Below are positions 17,169-26,231 of a stretch of 64,000 nucleotides of DNA, piece after piece. Origin of the DNA: Mycobacterium aquaticum (lineage in GTDB: Bacteria; Actinomycetota; Actinomycetes; Mycobacteriales; Mycobacteriaceae); contig NZ_MVHF01000014.1 of assembly GCF_002086485.1 (NCBI RefSeq), positions 62,001 through 126,000 of the forward strand, written 5' to 3'. Made by a program: the position numbers and the translations under genes. Each line of letters begins with the position of its first letter. Position 1 is the first letter of the stretch. A model generated the notes under the pieces. That model was not told where the DNA came from. It saw nothing but the letters and a program-made list of their open reading frames with translations, and ran no database searches.

Positions 17169-17902
17169 CAATAAGCCCCACGGAGCACCGCTACCTGCAG
17201 GTGGCGCGCACGCTGCGCAAAGAGATCGTCGACGGCGTGTACCCCGTCGGCTCCCAGCTGCCCACCGAACACGAACTGTGCGAACGCTTCGAGGTGAGTC
17301 GCTACACCATCCGCGAAGCGTTGCGACGCCTGCGCGATGACAACCTGGTGTCCTCACGACCACGCGCAGGCACGCTGGTGGTACCCCGCGCCGCGACGAA
17401 TTCCTATGCCCAGGACGTGATGTCGATCAACGACCTACTGGCGTTCGCCACCGGCGCGCAGTTCACCATCGAATCGAACGCCATGGTGACCATCGACGAC
17501 GACACGGCCGAGCGCACCGGGCTCACGGTCGGCGAACAATGCCTGGCGGTCCGCGGTTACCGGCAGGTCGACGGGGCGCCGGTGTGCTGCACCGAGTACT
17601 ACATCAACCGGTCGTTCGCCGCGGTCGGCCGGCTGCTGCAGCGCCACACCGGACCGATCTTCCCGCTCATCGAGGACCTCTTCGGGGTGAGCATCATCGA
17701 GGTGCACCAGGAGATCTCCGCCGTGCTCATCACTCCCGGTCTGGCCACGGCGCTGAACGTCGCCCCGGCCAGTGCAGCGTTGCGGATGCTGCGCACCTAC
17801 ACCACTTCCGACGGCGAGGTCGCGCAGGTGACCGTGAACACCCACCCGGCGGATCGGTTCCGGCACTCGATGACCATGCGGCGGGTCAAAGGCCAGCCGT
17901 GA
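17165..17902 (+). CDS. GntR family (HutC subfamily) transcriptional regulator
   Basis: 245 aa. N-terminal winged helix: LRKEIVDGVYPVGSQLPTEH then FEVSRYTIREALRRLRDDNL. C-terminal UTRA ligand-binding domain with the AVRGYRQVDGAPVCCTEYY segment. HutC regulators usually repress catabolic operons and release DNA on binding a pathway acid or sugar. It overlaps the lactonase gene (ATGA) and the next ligase gene (GTGA), so it is autoregulated if it binds the two TTGTC-GGAC palindromes at 15446 and 15542. Confidence 0.9.
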   Translation: MTISPTEHRYLQVARTLRKEIVDGVYPVGSQLPTEHELCERFEVSRYTIREALRRLRDDNLVSSRPRAGTLVVPRAATNSYAQDVMSINDLLAFATGAQFTIESNAMVTIDDDTAERTGLTVGEQCLAVRGYRQVDGAPVCCTEYYINRSFAAVGRLLQRHTGPIFPLIEDLFGVSIIEVHQEISAVLITPGLATALNVAPASAALRMLRTYTTSDGEVAQVTVNTHPADRFRHSMTMRRVKGQP

Positions 17903-19386
17903 GAACCCTGGCCGACGCTCTGGCCGACGCAGCCCGCGACACGCCGGACCGGGTGTTGCTGATCGACGGCGACATGCACCTCACCTGCGACCAACTGCAC
18001 TCGCGGGCAATGGGGTTGGCGCATCACATGGCACACCGGATGCCTGCCGGCAGCGTCGTCTCGTTCATGCTGCCGAACTGGCACGAGGCTGCCGTCATCT
18101 ACCTGGCCGTCACGCTGGCAGGCATGGTGGTAAACCCGATCCTGCCGTCCCTGCGCGACCGGGAGCTGCGCTACATCCTTGACGACGCCGACAGCCGAAT
18201 GATCTTCATCCCCCGGCAGTTCGGCGGACACGACTATGCGGCGATGCTCGCCCGGGTGACCACCGAGATGACGGCGCCGCCCGACATCGTCGTGGTGCGA
18301 GATGACACCGAACTGCCGAGCGACGAACCCGTACCACTGCCGGGCCTCGATCCCACCGCGGTGCGTATGGTCCTCTACACCTCGGGCACCACCGGACGCC
18401 CCAAAGGAGTGCTCCACAGCCATGATTCGATCGCCGCACTGATCGAGCAACTGCGCGTGCACTGGATGGTCGAACCCGGCGACACGTTCCTGGTGCCCTC
18501 CCCCATCGCCCATATCGGCGGATCCATCTACACGTTCGAATGTCCGCTGTTGTTGGGCAGCACCGCGGTGCTGATGGACCGGTGGGATGCCGATCGCGGA
18601 GTCCAGCTGATGACCGCCCACCGCTGCACCCACATGGCCGGCGCGACACCGTTTCTCGACCAGCTGTTGGCCGCTGCCGAACAGGCCGGCACTCGGTTGC
18701 CCGACCTGAAGGTGTTCATCTGTGGTGGCGCTTCGGTGCCGCCCTCGTTGATCCGCCGCGCCACAGACTATTTCGACAACGCCGTGGTGACCCGGGTGTA
18801 CGGCTCGACCGAGGTGCCGGTGACCACGGTCGGTTCACTGCGGCCCGGGGACGACGATCACGCCGCCGAGACCGACGGCCGTGCCGGTGCCGCCGAGATC
18901 AGGCTGGTACGCGGCGAGATCCGGGCCCGCGGCCCGCAGATGCTGCTCGGCTACCTGCACCCCGACGACACCGCCGCGGCATTCGACGCCGACGGCTTCT
19001 TCCGTACCGGAGACCTCGGCCGGTGGGTGGACGGCGACTATCTCGTGGTGAGCGGGCGAGCCAAAGATCTCATCATCCGCAACGGCGAGAACATCTCTCC
19101 CAAGGAGGTGGAGGACGTCCTGGTGGGCGAACTGGGCATCGCCGAGATCGCGATCGTGGGCCTGCCCGACGAGCGCACCGGGGAACGGGCCTGCGCCGTA
19201 ATCGTGCCTGCGTCAGGTCCCGGCCCGGATGTCGCCGCGGTAGGGCGCCTGCTCGCCGAGCGCGGCCTGGCGAAGTTCAAAACACCCGAACGCGTGGAGA
19301 TCTGGGAGGCGCTGCCCAAGAACGCCGCCGGCAAGGTGTTGAAGCACCAGATCCGGACGGCACTGCTGGCAGGGAGGAACGACTGA
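17899..19386 (+). CDS. AMP-forming acyl-CoA synthetase/ligase
   Basis: 495 aa ANL-superfamily ligase. ATP loop YTSGTTGRPKG, YGSTE for the A5 motif, TGDLGRWVDGDYLVVSGRAK for the hinge and PKNAAGKVLK with the catalytic lysine near the C-terminus. The start is GTG 17899, overlapping the gntR stop; the open frame continues upstream but only inside gntR. It should make the CoA thioester of a carboxylate from the ring-cleavage pathway. The chain type is not predictable. Confidence 0.88.
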   Translation: MRTLADALADAARDTPDRVLLIDGDMHLTCDQLHSRAMGLAHHMAHRMPAGSVVSFMLPNWHEAAVIYLAVTLAGMVVNPILPSLRDRELRYILDDADSRMIFIPRQFGGHDYAAMLARVTTEMTAPPDIVVVRDDTELPSDEPVPLPGLDPTAVRMVLYTSGTTGRPKGVLHSHDSIAALIEQLRVHWMVEPGDTFLVPSPIAHIGGSIYTFECPLLLGSTAVLMDRWDADRGVQLMTAHRCTHMAGATPFLDQLLAAAEQAGTRLPDLKVFICGGASVPPSLIRRATDYFDNAVVTRVYGSTEVPVTTVGSLRPGDDDHAAETDGRAGAAEIRLVRGEIRARGPQMLLGYLHPDDTAAAFDADGFFRTGDLGRWVDGDYLVVSGRAKDLIIRNGENISPKEVEDVLVGELGIAEIAIVGLPDERTGERACAVIVPASGPGPDVAAVGRLLAERGLAKFKTPERVEIWEALPKNAAGKVLKHQIRTALLAGRND

Positions 19387-19387
19387 G

Positions 19388-20161
19388 ATGCGAGTAGCGA
19401 TCGTCACCGGGGCCAGCAGCGGCATCGGCTTCGGCTGCGCCGTCACCCTGGCTGAGGCCGGTATGGCAGTGCTGGGAACCGGGCGCGACGAAGCACGCCT
19501 GGCGGAGTTGGCCGCTGCCGTCGGCGACCCCGACCGAGTCGCGACGCTGGCGGTGGATCTGACCGACGACGACGCACCGCGCCGCATCGTCGACACCGCG
19601 TTGTCGCGGTGGGGGCGGATCGACGTGCTGGTCAACAACGCCGGGGTCGGCAGCCCCAAGCCCCTGCACGAGACCGACGACGAAACCCTGGACTATTTCC
19701 TCGGTTTGATGCTCCGGGCACCGTTTCGACTGGCGCGCGAAGCGATACCGCACCTGACGCCCGGATCGGTAATCATCAACATCTCCTCGACGTTCGCCGT
19801 GGTGGGCGGGCTGCGCGGCGGGGCCTACTCCGCGGCCAAGGGCGGGTTGACGGCGCTGACCACGCATATCGCGTGTCAGTACGGCGCGCAGGGAATTCGG
19901 TGCAATGCCGTCGCACCCGGCGTTACCGTGACTCCCATGGTGGCCACCCGGCTCGAAGACGAGCGATTCCGCAAGATCAACACCGAGATGACGCCGCATC
20001 AGCGGCTCGGGCGCGTCGACGACATCGCGGCGACCGTGGCTTTCCTGTGTTCGGACGGAGGCAGTTTCATCAACGGGCAGACCATCGTCGTCGATGGCGG
20101 CTGGAGCTCGACCAAGTATCTGTCCGAACGCGCGTTGACCTCGGAATGGGTTGCCCGGTGA
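19388..20161 (+). CDS. SDR family oxidoreductase
   Basis: 257 aa, classical length. TGASSGIGFG at residues 7-16, NNAG, catalytic Ser in NISSTFAV and YSAAKGG for Tyr/Lys; ends with the usual INGQTIVVDGGW motif. It sits one base after the ligase stop and overlaps the next ligase gene (GTGA), so it acts within the same pathway, possibly on a hydroxyacid or hydroxyacyl-CoA. Confidence 0.87.
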   Translation: MRVAIVTGASSGIGFGCAVTLAEAGMAVLGTGRDEARLAELAAAVGDPDRVATLAVDLTDDDAPRRIVDTALSRWGRIDVLVNNAGVGSPKPLHETDDETLDYFLGLMLRAPFRLAREAIPHLTPGSVIINISSTFAVVGGLRGGAYSAAKGGLTALTTHIACQYGAQGIRCNAVAPGVTVTPMVATRLEDERFRKINTEMTPHQRLGRVDDIAATVAFLCSDGGSFINGQTIVVDGGWSSTKYLSERALTSEWVAR

Positions 20162-21621
20162 ACCTATTCGACGTCCTGGACCAGGCGGCGACCCGGTTCG
20201 GCGATCGGGGCGCGTTGTTCTGCGGCGAACGTCAGCTCTGCACCTGGTCGCAGTTGCTCGAGCGGGTGCTGCGGCTCGCGGCGTCGCTGCAAGGCCACGC
20301 GGAGCGCGGCAGCAGAATCGCCGTGGCCAGTGAAAACCGGCCGGAAATCGTGGAACTCATGTTCGCCATCTGGGCCGCCGAGTGCGTCTTCGTCCCGATC
20401 AACTACAAGCTGCATCCGCGGGAGATGGCCGACATCGTCGCCAATTCCGGGGCTTCGCTGGTTTTCGCCTCGCCCAGGATCGCCTCGTCGTTGTCCCTGG
20501 ACGTACCGGTCGAGGTGATCGGCTCCGCCGCCTACACCGCGCGCTTCGACACCGAGCCCGCCAGGTCGCCCGATACCGCGCCGGAGGAGTTGGCCTGGCT
20601 GTTCTACACCAGCGGCACCACCGGAAAGTCCAAGGGCGCCATGCTGTCCCATCGCAACCTGATGGCGATGACGGTTGCCCACCTCGCTGACATCGATGAC
20701 CCGGACGAGACCTGCAGCCTGATCCACGGCGCCCCGATGTCGCACGGGTCAGGCCTGTACGTTGCACCCTACGTGCTGCGCGGCGCCCGGCAGGTGGTCC
20801 CGGAATCCGGCGCGTTCGACCCGGCGGAGTTCCTCGATCTGTGTGCCCACCATCCGGGTGCGTCGGCGTTCCTGGCGCCGACCATGGTCCAGCGGCTCGT
20901 CGAGACAGGCCGTCCCGCACCGCAATCCCTACGCACCATCGTCTACGGCGGCGGTCCCATGTATGTCGACCGCATGCGCAAGGCGCTGGACGCGTTCGGT
21001 CCGGTGTTCGCCCAGATCTACGGCCAGGGCGAATCCCCCATGACCATCACCGGGTTGCGCCGCGCCGACCACGACGACGCGGACGACGCCGCGCTGGGCT
21101 CCGTCGGCTACGCCCGCTCGGGGATGCACGTCGCGGTGCTGCGCAACGACGGCAGTCAGGCCGACATCGGCGAGATCGGCGAAATCGTGTGTCGCGGCGA
21201 CGCCGTCATGTCGGGTTATTGGAACAACCCGGCGGCCACCGCCTCGACCCTCAAGGACAGCTGGCTCTACACGGGCGACATGGGTTCGTTCGACGGGCGC
21301 GGCTACCTCACCTTGCGTGATCGGTCGAAGGACGTGGTGATCAGCGGCGGCAGCAACATCTATCCGCGGGAGGTGGAAGAGGTGTTGCTGACTCATCCCG
21401 GCGTCGTCGAGGCGTGCATCGTGGGAGCCCCCGACCCCGACTGGGGCGAAATAGTGGTGGCCTTCGTGGTCGGCGACGTTGACGCGGGCGCACTCGACGC
21501 GCATCTGCTGGAGCGCATCGCGCGGTTCAAACGGCCGAAACGGTACGAGTTCGTCGACGCCCTGCCCAAGAACAGCTACGGCAAAGTGCTCAAGCGGGAG
21601 CTGCGCGCCCGGCTCACCTAG
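20158..21621 (+). CDS. AMP-forming acyl-CoA synthetase/ligase
   Basis: 487 aa ANL ligase. YTSGTTGKSKGAMLSHRN for the ATP loop, IYGQGESPMTITG for A5, YTGDMGSFDGRGYL and RSKDVVISGG for the hinge, and PKNSYGKVLKREL with the catalytic lysine. The start is GTG 20158, overlapping the SDR stop; a longer frame upstream lies within the SDR gene. It is the second ligase in this operon, so two different acids, or one acid at two stages, may be activated. It is the last gene before the CRP-type box. Confidence 0.88.
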   Translation: MNLFDVLDQAATRFGDRGALFCGERQLCTWSQLLERVLRLAASLQGHAERGSRIAVASENRPEIVELMFAIWAAECVFVPINYKLHPREMADIVANSGASLVFASPRIASSLSLDVPVEVIGSAAYTARFDTEPARSPDTAPEELAWLFYTSGTTGKSKGAMLSHRNLMAMTVAHLADIDDPDETCSLIHGAPMSHGSGLYVAPYVLRGARQVVPESGAFDPAEFLDLCAHHPGASAFLAPTMVQRLVETGRPAPQSLRTIVYGGGPMYVDRMRKALDAFGPVFAQIYGQGESPMTITGLRRADHDDADDAALGSVGYARSGMHVAVLRNDGSQADIGEIGEIVCRGDAVMSGYWNNPAATASTLKDSWLYTGDMGSFDGRGYLTLRDRSKDVVISGGSNIYPREVEEVLLTHPGVVEACIVGAPDPDWGEIVVAFVVGDVDAGALDAHLLERIARFKRPKRYEFVDALPKNSYGKVLKRELRARLT

Positions 21622-21656
21622 GGGATGGCGCCCTGGTCTCGACGGGAATACCATTA

Positions 21657-21672
21657 TGTGACCTGCATCACA
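21657..21672. promoter_or_regulatory. CRP-type binding site (TGTGA-N6-TCACA)
   Basis: TGTGACCTGCATCACA is a perfect match to the consensus for the mycobacterial cAMP receptor protein (the Rv3676 type). It lies 27 bases before the small-protein gene that leads into frdABCD. A TACCAT -10-like hexamer is at 21649-21654, so the box would be near or just after the transcription start; if that promoter is right, CRP could repress as well as activate. Confidence 0.75.
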
Positions 21673-21698
21673 CGCCTCAGACCTGAGGAGGCGGGGCA

Positions 21699-21941
21699 AT
21701 GGCCGCAACGACCACACATTTCCCCAGCCAGAAGGCTCCGTGCGGGCGCGCGGCAGCGGGCGATCACCACATCGAAAGCGACGACGATGGTCTGAGCTTC
21801 GATGATGTCCGATTCTCCTGCGGCTGCCGCGAAACCCGTCACACGTACCACGACGGCTGCATACACGTGCGGACCGTCCGCCACGACGGCAAAGTTCTGC
21901 GCGACGAGCGCTCCACCGAACACGAGGCCTTCGAAGTGTGA
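21699..21941 (+). CDS. small Cys/His-rich protein of unknown function, upstream of frdA
   Basis: 80 aa. I do not recognise a named family. The C-terminal half has FSCGCRETRHTYHDGC, i.e. three Cys and two His within 16 residues, then HVRTVRHDGK, which would suit a metal- or nucleic-acid-binding fold. A strong GAGGAGGCGGGG ribosome binding site precedes ATG 21699, and codon use is normal, so it is probably expressed. It is 22 bases before frdA and downstream of the CRP-type box, so it is co-regulated with fumarate reductase. A role as redox or iron accessory is speculation. Confidence 0.72.
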   Translation: MAATTTHFPSQKAPCGRAAAGDHHIESDDDGLSFDDVRFSCGCRETRHTYHDGCIHVRTVRHDGKVLRDERSTEHEAFEV

Positions 21942-21963
21942 GCGTCCGCAGTGAGACGCTGCA

Positions 21964-23703
21964 ATGACGGCCTCGTACGACATCGTGGTGATCGGCGGGG
22001 GCGGTGCAGGCCTGCGCGCCGCGATCGCCATCGCCGAAACGAACCCGAAGCTGTCGATAGCCATCGTGTCGAAGGTGTACCCGATGCGCAGCCACACCGT
22101 CTCGGCGGAAGGTGGTGCGGCAGCCGTCGTCGGCGCAGACGACACGCTTGACGAGCACGCTTACGACACCATCTCCGGGGGCGACTGGCTGTGCGATCAG
22201 GATGCGGTGGAGGCGTTCGTCGCCGAAGCCCCACGCGAACTGCTGCAGCTCGAACACTGGGGCTGCCCGTGGAGCCGCACCGACGACGGACACATCGCCG
22301 TGCGCGCGTTCGGCGGCATGAAGAAGCTGCGCACCTGGTTTGCCGCCGACAAGACCGGATTTCACCTGTTGCACACGCTCTTTCAGAGAGTACTCAGCTA
22401 TCCGGACATCGTCCGCTACGACGAGTGGTTCGCCACCACCCTGCTGGTCGACGACGGTGTGGTGCGCGGGCTCGTCGCCATCGAATTGGCCACCGGCAGA
22501 ATCGAAACCATCCTCGCCGACGCGGTCATCATCTGCACCGGTGGTTGTGGACGGGTGTTCCCGTTCACCACGAACGCCAACATCAAGACCGGAGATGGTA
22601 TGGCACTGGCGTTTCGGGCCGGCGCGCCGCTGAAGGACATGGAATTCGTCCAGTACCACCCGACTGGCTTGCCGTTCACCGGGATCCTCATCACCGAAGC
22701 AGCTCGCGCCGAGGGTGGTTGGCTGCTGAACAAGGACGGCTACCGGTACCTGCAGGACTACGACCTGGGAACCCCGACGCCCACCCCCAAGTTGCGCAGC
22801 ATGGAGCTCGGGCCGCGTGATCGGTTGTCCCAAGCCTTCGTCCATGAGCTCGACAAGGGACGCACCGTCGAAACCCCATATGGCCCTGTCGTCTATCTCG
22901 ACCTTCGGCATCTCGGCGCGGAACTCATCGACACCAAGCTGCCGTTCGTGCGTGAACTGTGCCGCGATTACCAGCACGTCGACCCCGTCACCGAACTGGT
23001 ACCGGTGCGCCCGGTGGTGCACTACATGATGGGCGGTGTGCACACCGACATCCAGGGTGGCACACCGGTTTCCGGCCTGTACGCGGCCGGCGAGACCGCG
23101 TGCGTGAGCATCAACGGCGCCAACCGGCTCGGCTCCAATTCCCTGCCCGAACTGTTGGTGTTCGGTGCGCGGGCCGGTCACGCCGCCGCCGAGTACGTGG
23201 CAGGCAAGCCGTGCGGCTCGTCGGCGGTCGCGGCGCAGGCGCGTACCGAAGAACAGCGCCTGCAACGCGAACTGCAGCGCCACGGCGACGGCACCGACCG
23301 CATCGCCGACATCCGAACCGAGATGCAGACCATTCTCGAAACGGCAGCCGGGATCTACCGTGACGGGCCGACCCTGGCCCGGGCCGCCGAACAGATCCGG
23401 GCCCTGCAGGAGCGCTTCGCCGTCGCGGGTCTCGATGACCACAGCCTGACCTTCAACACCGAGCTGACCGGCTTACTCGAACTGCACGGGATGCTCGACA
23501 TTGCGCAGACCATCATCGAATCAGCCATGCAGCGCACCGAATCCCGCGGCGCACACCAACGCACGGACTTCCCCGGGCGCAACGACGACCAGTTCCTGGC
23601 GCACAGCCTGATTCACCGGAAGCCGGACGGCTCGACACGTGTCGACCTGCTGCCGGTCACGATCACGCGCTGGCCGCCGGGCGAGCGTGTGTACGGGAGG
23701 TGA
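21964..23703 (+). CDS. frdA: fumarate reductase flavoprotein subunit
   Basis: 579 aa, closely resembling M. tuberculosis FrdA (Rv1552) over its whole length. FAD motif GGGGAGLRAA at residues 11-20; the covalent-flavin His is H44 in MRSHTVSAEGG; dicarboxylate-binding and catalytic segments include QYHPTGLPFTGILITEAARA, HYMMGGVHTD and NGANRLGSNSLPELLV. With FrdBCD it reduces fumarate with menaquinol at the inner membrane, allowing redox balance and succinate secretion at low oxygen. It ends six bases before frdB. Confidence 0.96.
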   Translation: MTASYDIVVIGGGGAGLRAAIAIAETNPKLSIAIVSKVYPMRSHTVSAEGGAAAVVGADDTLDEHAYDTISGGDWLCDQDAVEAFVAEAPRELLQLEHWGCPWSRTDDGHIAVRAFGGMKKLRTWFAADKTGFHLLHTLFQRVLSYPDIVRYDEWFATTLLVDDGVVRGLVAIELATGRIETILADAVIICTGGCGRVFPFTTNANIKTGDGMALAFRAGAPLKDMEFVQYHPTGLPFTGILITEAARAEGGWLLNKDGYRYLQDYDLGTPTPTPKLRSMELGPRDRLSQAFVHELDKGRTVETPYGPVVYLDLRHLGAELIDTKLPFVRELCRDYQHVDPVTELVPVRPVVHYMMGGVHTDIQGGTPVSGLYAAGETACVSINGANRLGSNSLPELLVFGARAGHAAAEYVAGKPCGSSAVAAQARTEEQRLQRELQRHGDGTDRIADIRTEMQTILETAAGIYRDGPTLARAAEQIRALQERFAVAGLDDHSLTFNTELTGLLELHGMLDIAQTIIESAMQRTESRGAHQRTDFPGRNDDQFLAHSLIHRKPDGSTRVDLLPVTITRWPPGERVYGR

Positions 23704-23709
23704 GACGAC

Positions 23710-24462
23710 ATGGCCGAGACATCAACCGACCGAATCGTCATGGAGGTGGCCAGGTATCGGCCGGGCGCCGACACTGAACCGGTGTTGCAGTCCTACGAGG
23801 TGCCGGTCACCCGGGAATGGGCGGTGCTGGACGGGCTGAACTACATCAAGGACCGCCTCGACGGGACTCTGAGCTTCCGCTGGTCGTGCCGGATGGGGAT
23901 CTGCGGCAGCTGCGGGATGACCATCAACGGTGACCCCAAGCTGGCGTGCGCGACCTTCCTCGTCGACTACCTACCCGGCCCTGTGCGGGTGGAACCCATG
24001 CGCAACTTCCCGGTGATCCGCGATCTCGTCGTCGACATCAGTGATTTCATGACCAAGCTTCCCAAGGTCAAACCGTGGATCATCCGCGATGACGAACAGC
24101 CGCCCGACAGCGAATACCTGCAGACGCCAACCGAAATGGCGGAGTACAAGCAATTCAGCATGTGCATCAACTGCATGCTGTGCTACTCGGCGTGTCCGGT
24201 GTACGCGCTCGAGCCTGCGTTTCTCGGTCCGGCGGCCATCGCGCTCGGTCAGCGTTACAACCTGGACTCGCGAGATGAGGGAGCAGCGGATCGCGCCGAC
24301 GTGCTGGCCGCCGCCGACGGCGCATGGGCTTGCACGTACGTCGGTGAGTGTTCCACGGCGTGCCCGAAAGGGGTCGATCCGGCGGGCGCCATCCAGCGGT
24401 ACAAGCTCACGGCGGCAACACATTCCGTGCGAGATCTGGTCTTCCCGCGGGGTGCCCGATGA
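23710..24462 (+). CDS. frdB: fumarate reductase iron-sulfur subunit
   Basis: 250 aa. The [2Fe-2S] ligands are in SCRMGICGSCGM; the [4Fe-4S] and [3Fe-4S] ligands are in CINCMLCYSACP and CTYVGECSTACPKGVDP. It passes electrons from menaquinol in FrdCD to the FrdA flavin. The stop overlaps the frdC start (ATGA). Confidence 0.95.
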   Translation: MAETSTDRIVMEVARYRPGADTEPVLQSYEVPVTREWAVLDGLNYIKDRLDGTLSFRWSCRMGICGSCGMTINGDPKLACATFLVDYLPGPVRVEPMRNFPVIRDLVVDISDFMTKLPKVKPWIIRDDEQPPDSEYLQTPTEMAEYKQFSMCINCMLCYSACPVYALEPAFLGPAAIALGQRYNLDSRDEGAADRADVLAAADGAWACTYVGECSTACPKGVDPAGAIQRYKLTAATHSVRDLVFPRGAR

Positions 24463-24833
24463 CCACGTATCGGCAACCGGTGCCCCGGTTCTGGTGGGTC
24501 AAACGCCGGTCCTATCTGCTGTTCATGCTGCGGGAGCTCAGTTGCGTGGCCGTCGCGTGGGCGGTCGTGTTCCTGCTGGCCGGCGTGGCGGCCGTCGCCG
24601 GTGGCGATTTCCAGGGTTACTTGAATCTCGCCGCGCGCCCGGTGGTGGTACTGCTGAACATCGTCGCGCTGGCCTTCCTGCTGCTGCACGCCGTCACCTG
24701 GTTCGGCCTGGCCCCGCGCGCCATGGTCGTGCATCTGGGCGGTCGCCGGGTGCCGTCGAGCACGGTGCTGGCCGGTCACTACGGCGCTTGGCTGGTGGTC
24801 TCGGCCGTGATCGTCTGGGTGGTGCTGCGATGA
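24459..24833 (+). CDS. frdC: fumarate reductase membrane anchor subunit C
   Basis: 124 aa with three predicted transmembrane helices (about residues 25-47, 60-82 and 100-122). The N-terminus MTTYRQPVPRFWWVKRRSYL matches the FrdC family. It anchors FrdAB and helps form the quinol site. The start is ATG 24459, overlapping frdB; its stop overlaps frdD. Confidence 0.93.
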   Translation: MTTYRQPVPRFWWVKRRSYLLFMLRELSCVAVAWAVVFLLAGVAAVAGGDFQGYLNLAARPVVVLLNIVALAFLLLHAVTWFGLAPRAMVVHLGGRRVPSSTVLAGHYGAWLVVSAVIVWVVLR

Positions 24834-25189
24834 GAACATCCGCGCGCCGCACACCCGAACCGTACTTCTGGCTGCTGTTCTCCGCAGGCGGCATGGCGGC
24901 CGCGTTGACGCTGCCCATCCTGGTACTGCTGTTCGGCGTGCTGGTTCCGCTCGGCGTGGTCCATGTGGACCCCGCACATCTGGAGGCCGTGGTGCGCAAT
25001 CCGGTGACCAGGATCGTGCTGGCCGGCATCTTCGTGCTGGCCCTGTTCCACGCGGCGCACCGATTGCGCTTCACCGTCGAGCACGGTTTGCAGCTCGGCC
25101 GGTTCGACCCTCTGATTGCGGTGTGCTGTTACGGCGCAGCGGCTTTGGGTTCGATCATCACCCTATGGATCGTGCTGGTTATGGTGTGA
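24830..25189 (+). CDS. frdD: fumarate reductase membrane anchor subunit D
   Basis: 119 aa, three predicted transmembrane helices, with the conserved HAAHRLRFTVEHGL segment between helices 2 and 3. The start is ATG 24830, overlapping the frdC stop. It is the last gene of the plus-strand frd operon and ends only 12 bases from the end of the convergent ABC-permease gene, leaving no room for a terminator between them. Confidence 0.93.
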   Translation: MRTSARRTPEPYFWLLFSAGGMAAALTLPILVLLFGVLVPLGVVHVDPAHLEAVVRNPVTRIVLAGIFVLALFHAAHRLRFTVEHGLQLGRFDPLIAVCCYGAAALGSIITLWIVLVMV

Positions 25190-25201
25190 GCCGCAGGTCG
25201 T

Positions 25202-26227
25202 TCACCGCTTCTTCGCCAGCGTCACCGCGAGAATGATGATGGCACCTTGAATAATCGCCTGTTGACTGATGTCGAGGCCGGCGAGGACTAGGCCGTTGTT
25301 GAGTAGCCCGATGAATATCGCACCGAACACTGACCCGAGTACTCGCCCATATCCACCGAAGAGACTGGTGCCACCGAGTACCACAGCAGCGATGACAGAC
25401 AGTTCGTCACCTGTCCCCCACTGATACCGGCCGGATTGCAGACGGCCGGCATAGAGCATTCCTGCGATGCCGGCCACCACACCAGAGACGAACAGAACAG
25501 TGAAAGTGATTCGCCTAGTACGCACTCCGCTGAATCGGGCAGCAATCTCGTTGCCGCCGGTGGCAAGTACCTGGCGCCCAAATGTGGTCTTGTTCATCAC
25601 GACGACACCGATAACAACAGCAGCCGCGGCCCAGATCAAAAGAGACGGTACGGGACCCAGATCGCCGGATCCGAAAACGTCGGTGAAAGTCTGGTCGAGA
25701 ATGGGTTACGGCTGGAATCCGGACATCCATTGCGCGACGCCGATGGCGACTCCCATCATGGCAAGAGTCACCAGAAACGACGGTAGCCGCACCAATGCGA
25801 CGAGGCTGCCGTTGATCGCGCCCACCACTGCGCCCGCTGCCAGTCCGCTCAACACACCCAAGACCCAACTGTCCGAAGACGATATCGTCATCGCGGTCAC
25901 CACACTCGCGAGTCCTGCCGTGGCACCGATCGACAGGTCGATTTGTGCCGCGGCGATCACAAACGTGCCTGCTACCGCCATTATCGCGATGATCGCCGTC
26001 TGCCTGACGATGTTGAGCAAGTTGCCGGGCTGAAGGAATCCGTCGTCACGGAGCATCACTGCGAAAAGTGCGAAGACTACGACGAAACCGATGTAGATGG
26101 CGAAGTCGCGCCAGTCCAGGCTGCCCGGCCAGGACCGACGGCCGGTGCGCTTCTCTGCGCGCTCGCCAACGGGCCCGGGCAGCGACGAATTCTCCTTGGT
26201 TTCTTGCTGTGTCAGTGGTGTCGACAT
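25202..26227 (-). pseudogene. ABC sugar transporter permease (RbsC-like) interrupted by an in-frame TAA
   Basis: Reading from ATG 26227 gives a normal RbsC/XylH-like permease for about 173 residues, ending WMSGFQP. The codon at 25708..25706 is TAA, and the same frame then continues PILDQTFTDVFGSG and on to the stop at 25202. Full length would be 341 codons including the TAA, the usual family size, with matching helices on both sides. The event is a single-codon substitution, not an indel. If real, the importer has no intact membrane subunit unless readthrough occurs; a sequencing error is the other explanation. The ATP-binding and solute-binding genes upstream look intact. Confidence 0.85.
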
Positions 26228-26231
26228 GAGT

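Noticed and set aside
20929..23442. 837-codon open frame on the minus strand
   Set aside because: It is antisense to frdA and the ligase gene, rich in His, Arg, Gly and Val without motifs, and is the usual mirror frame of a high-GC coding region.
25190..25201. Terminator between frdD and the convergent permease gene
   Set aside because: Only 12 bases separate the stops and no hairpin is present there.
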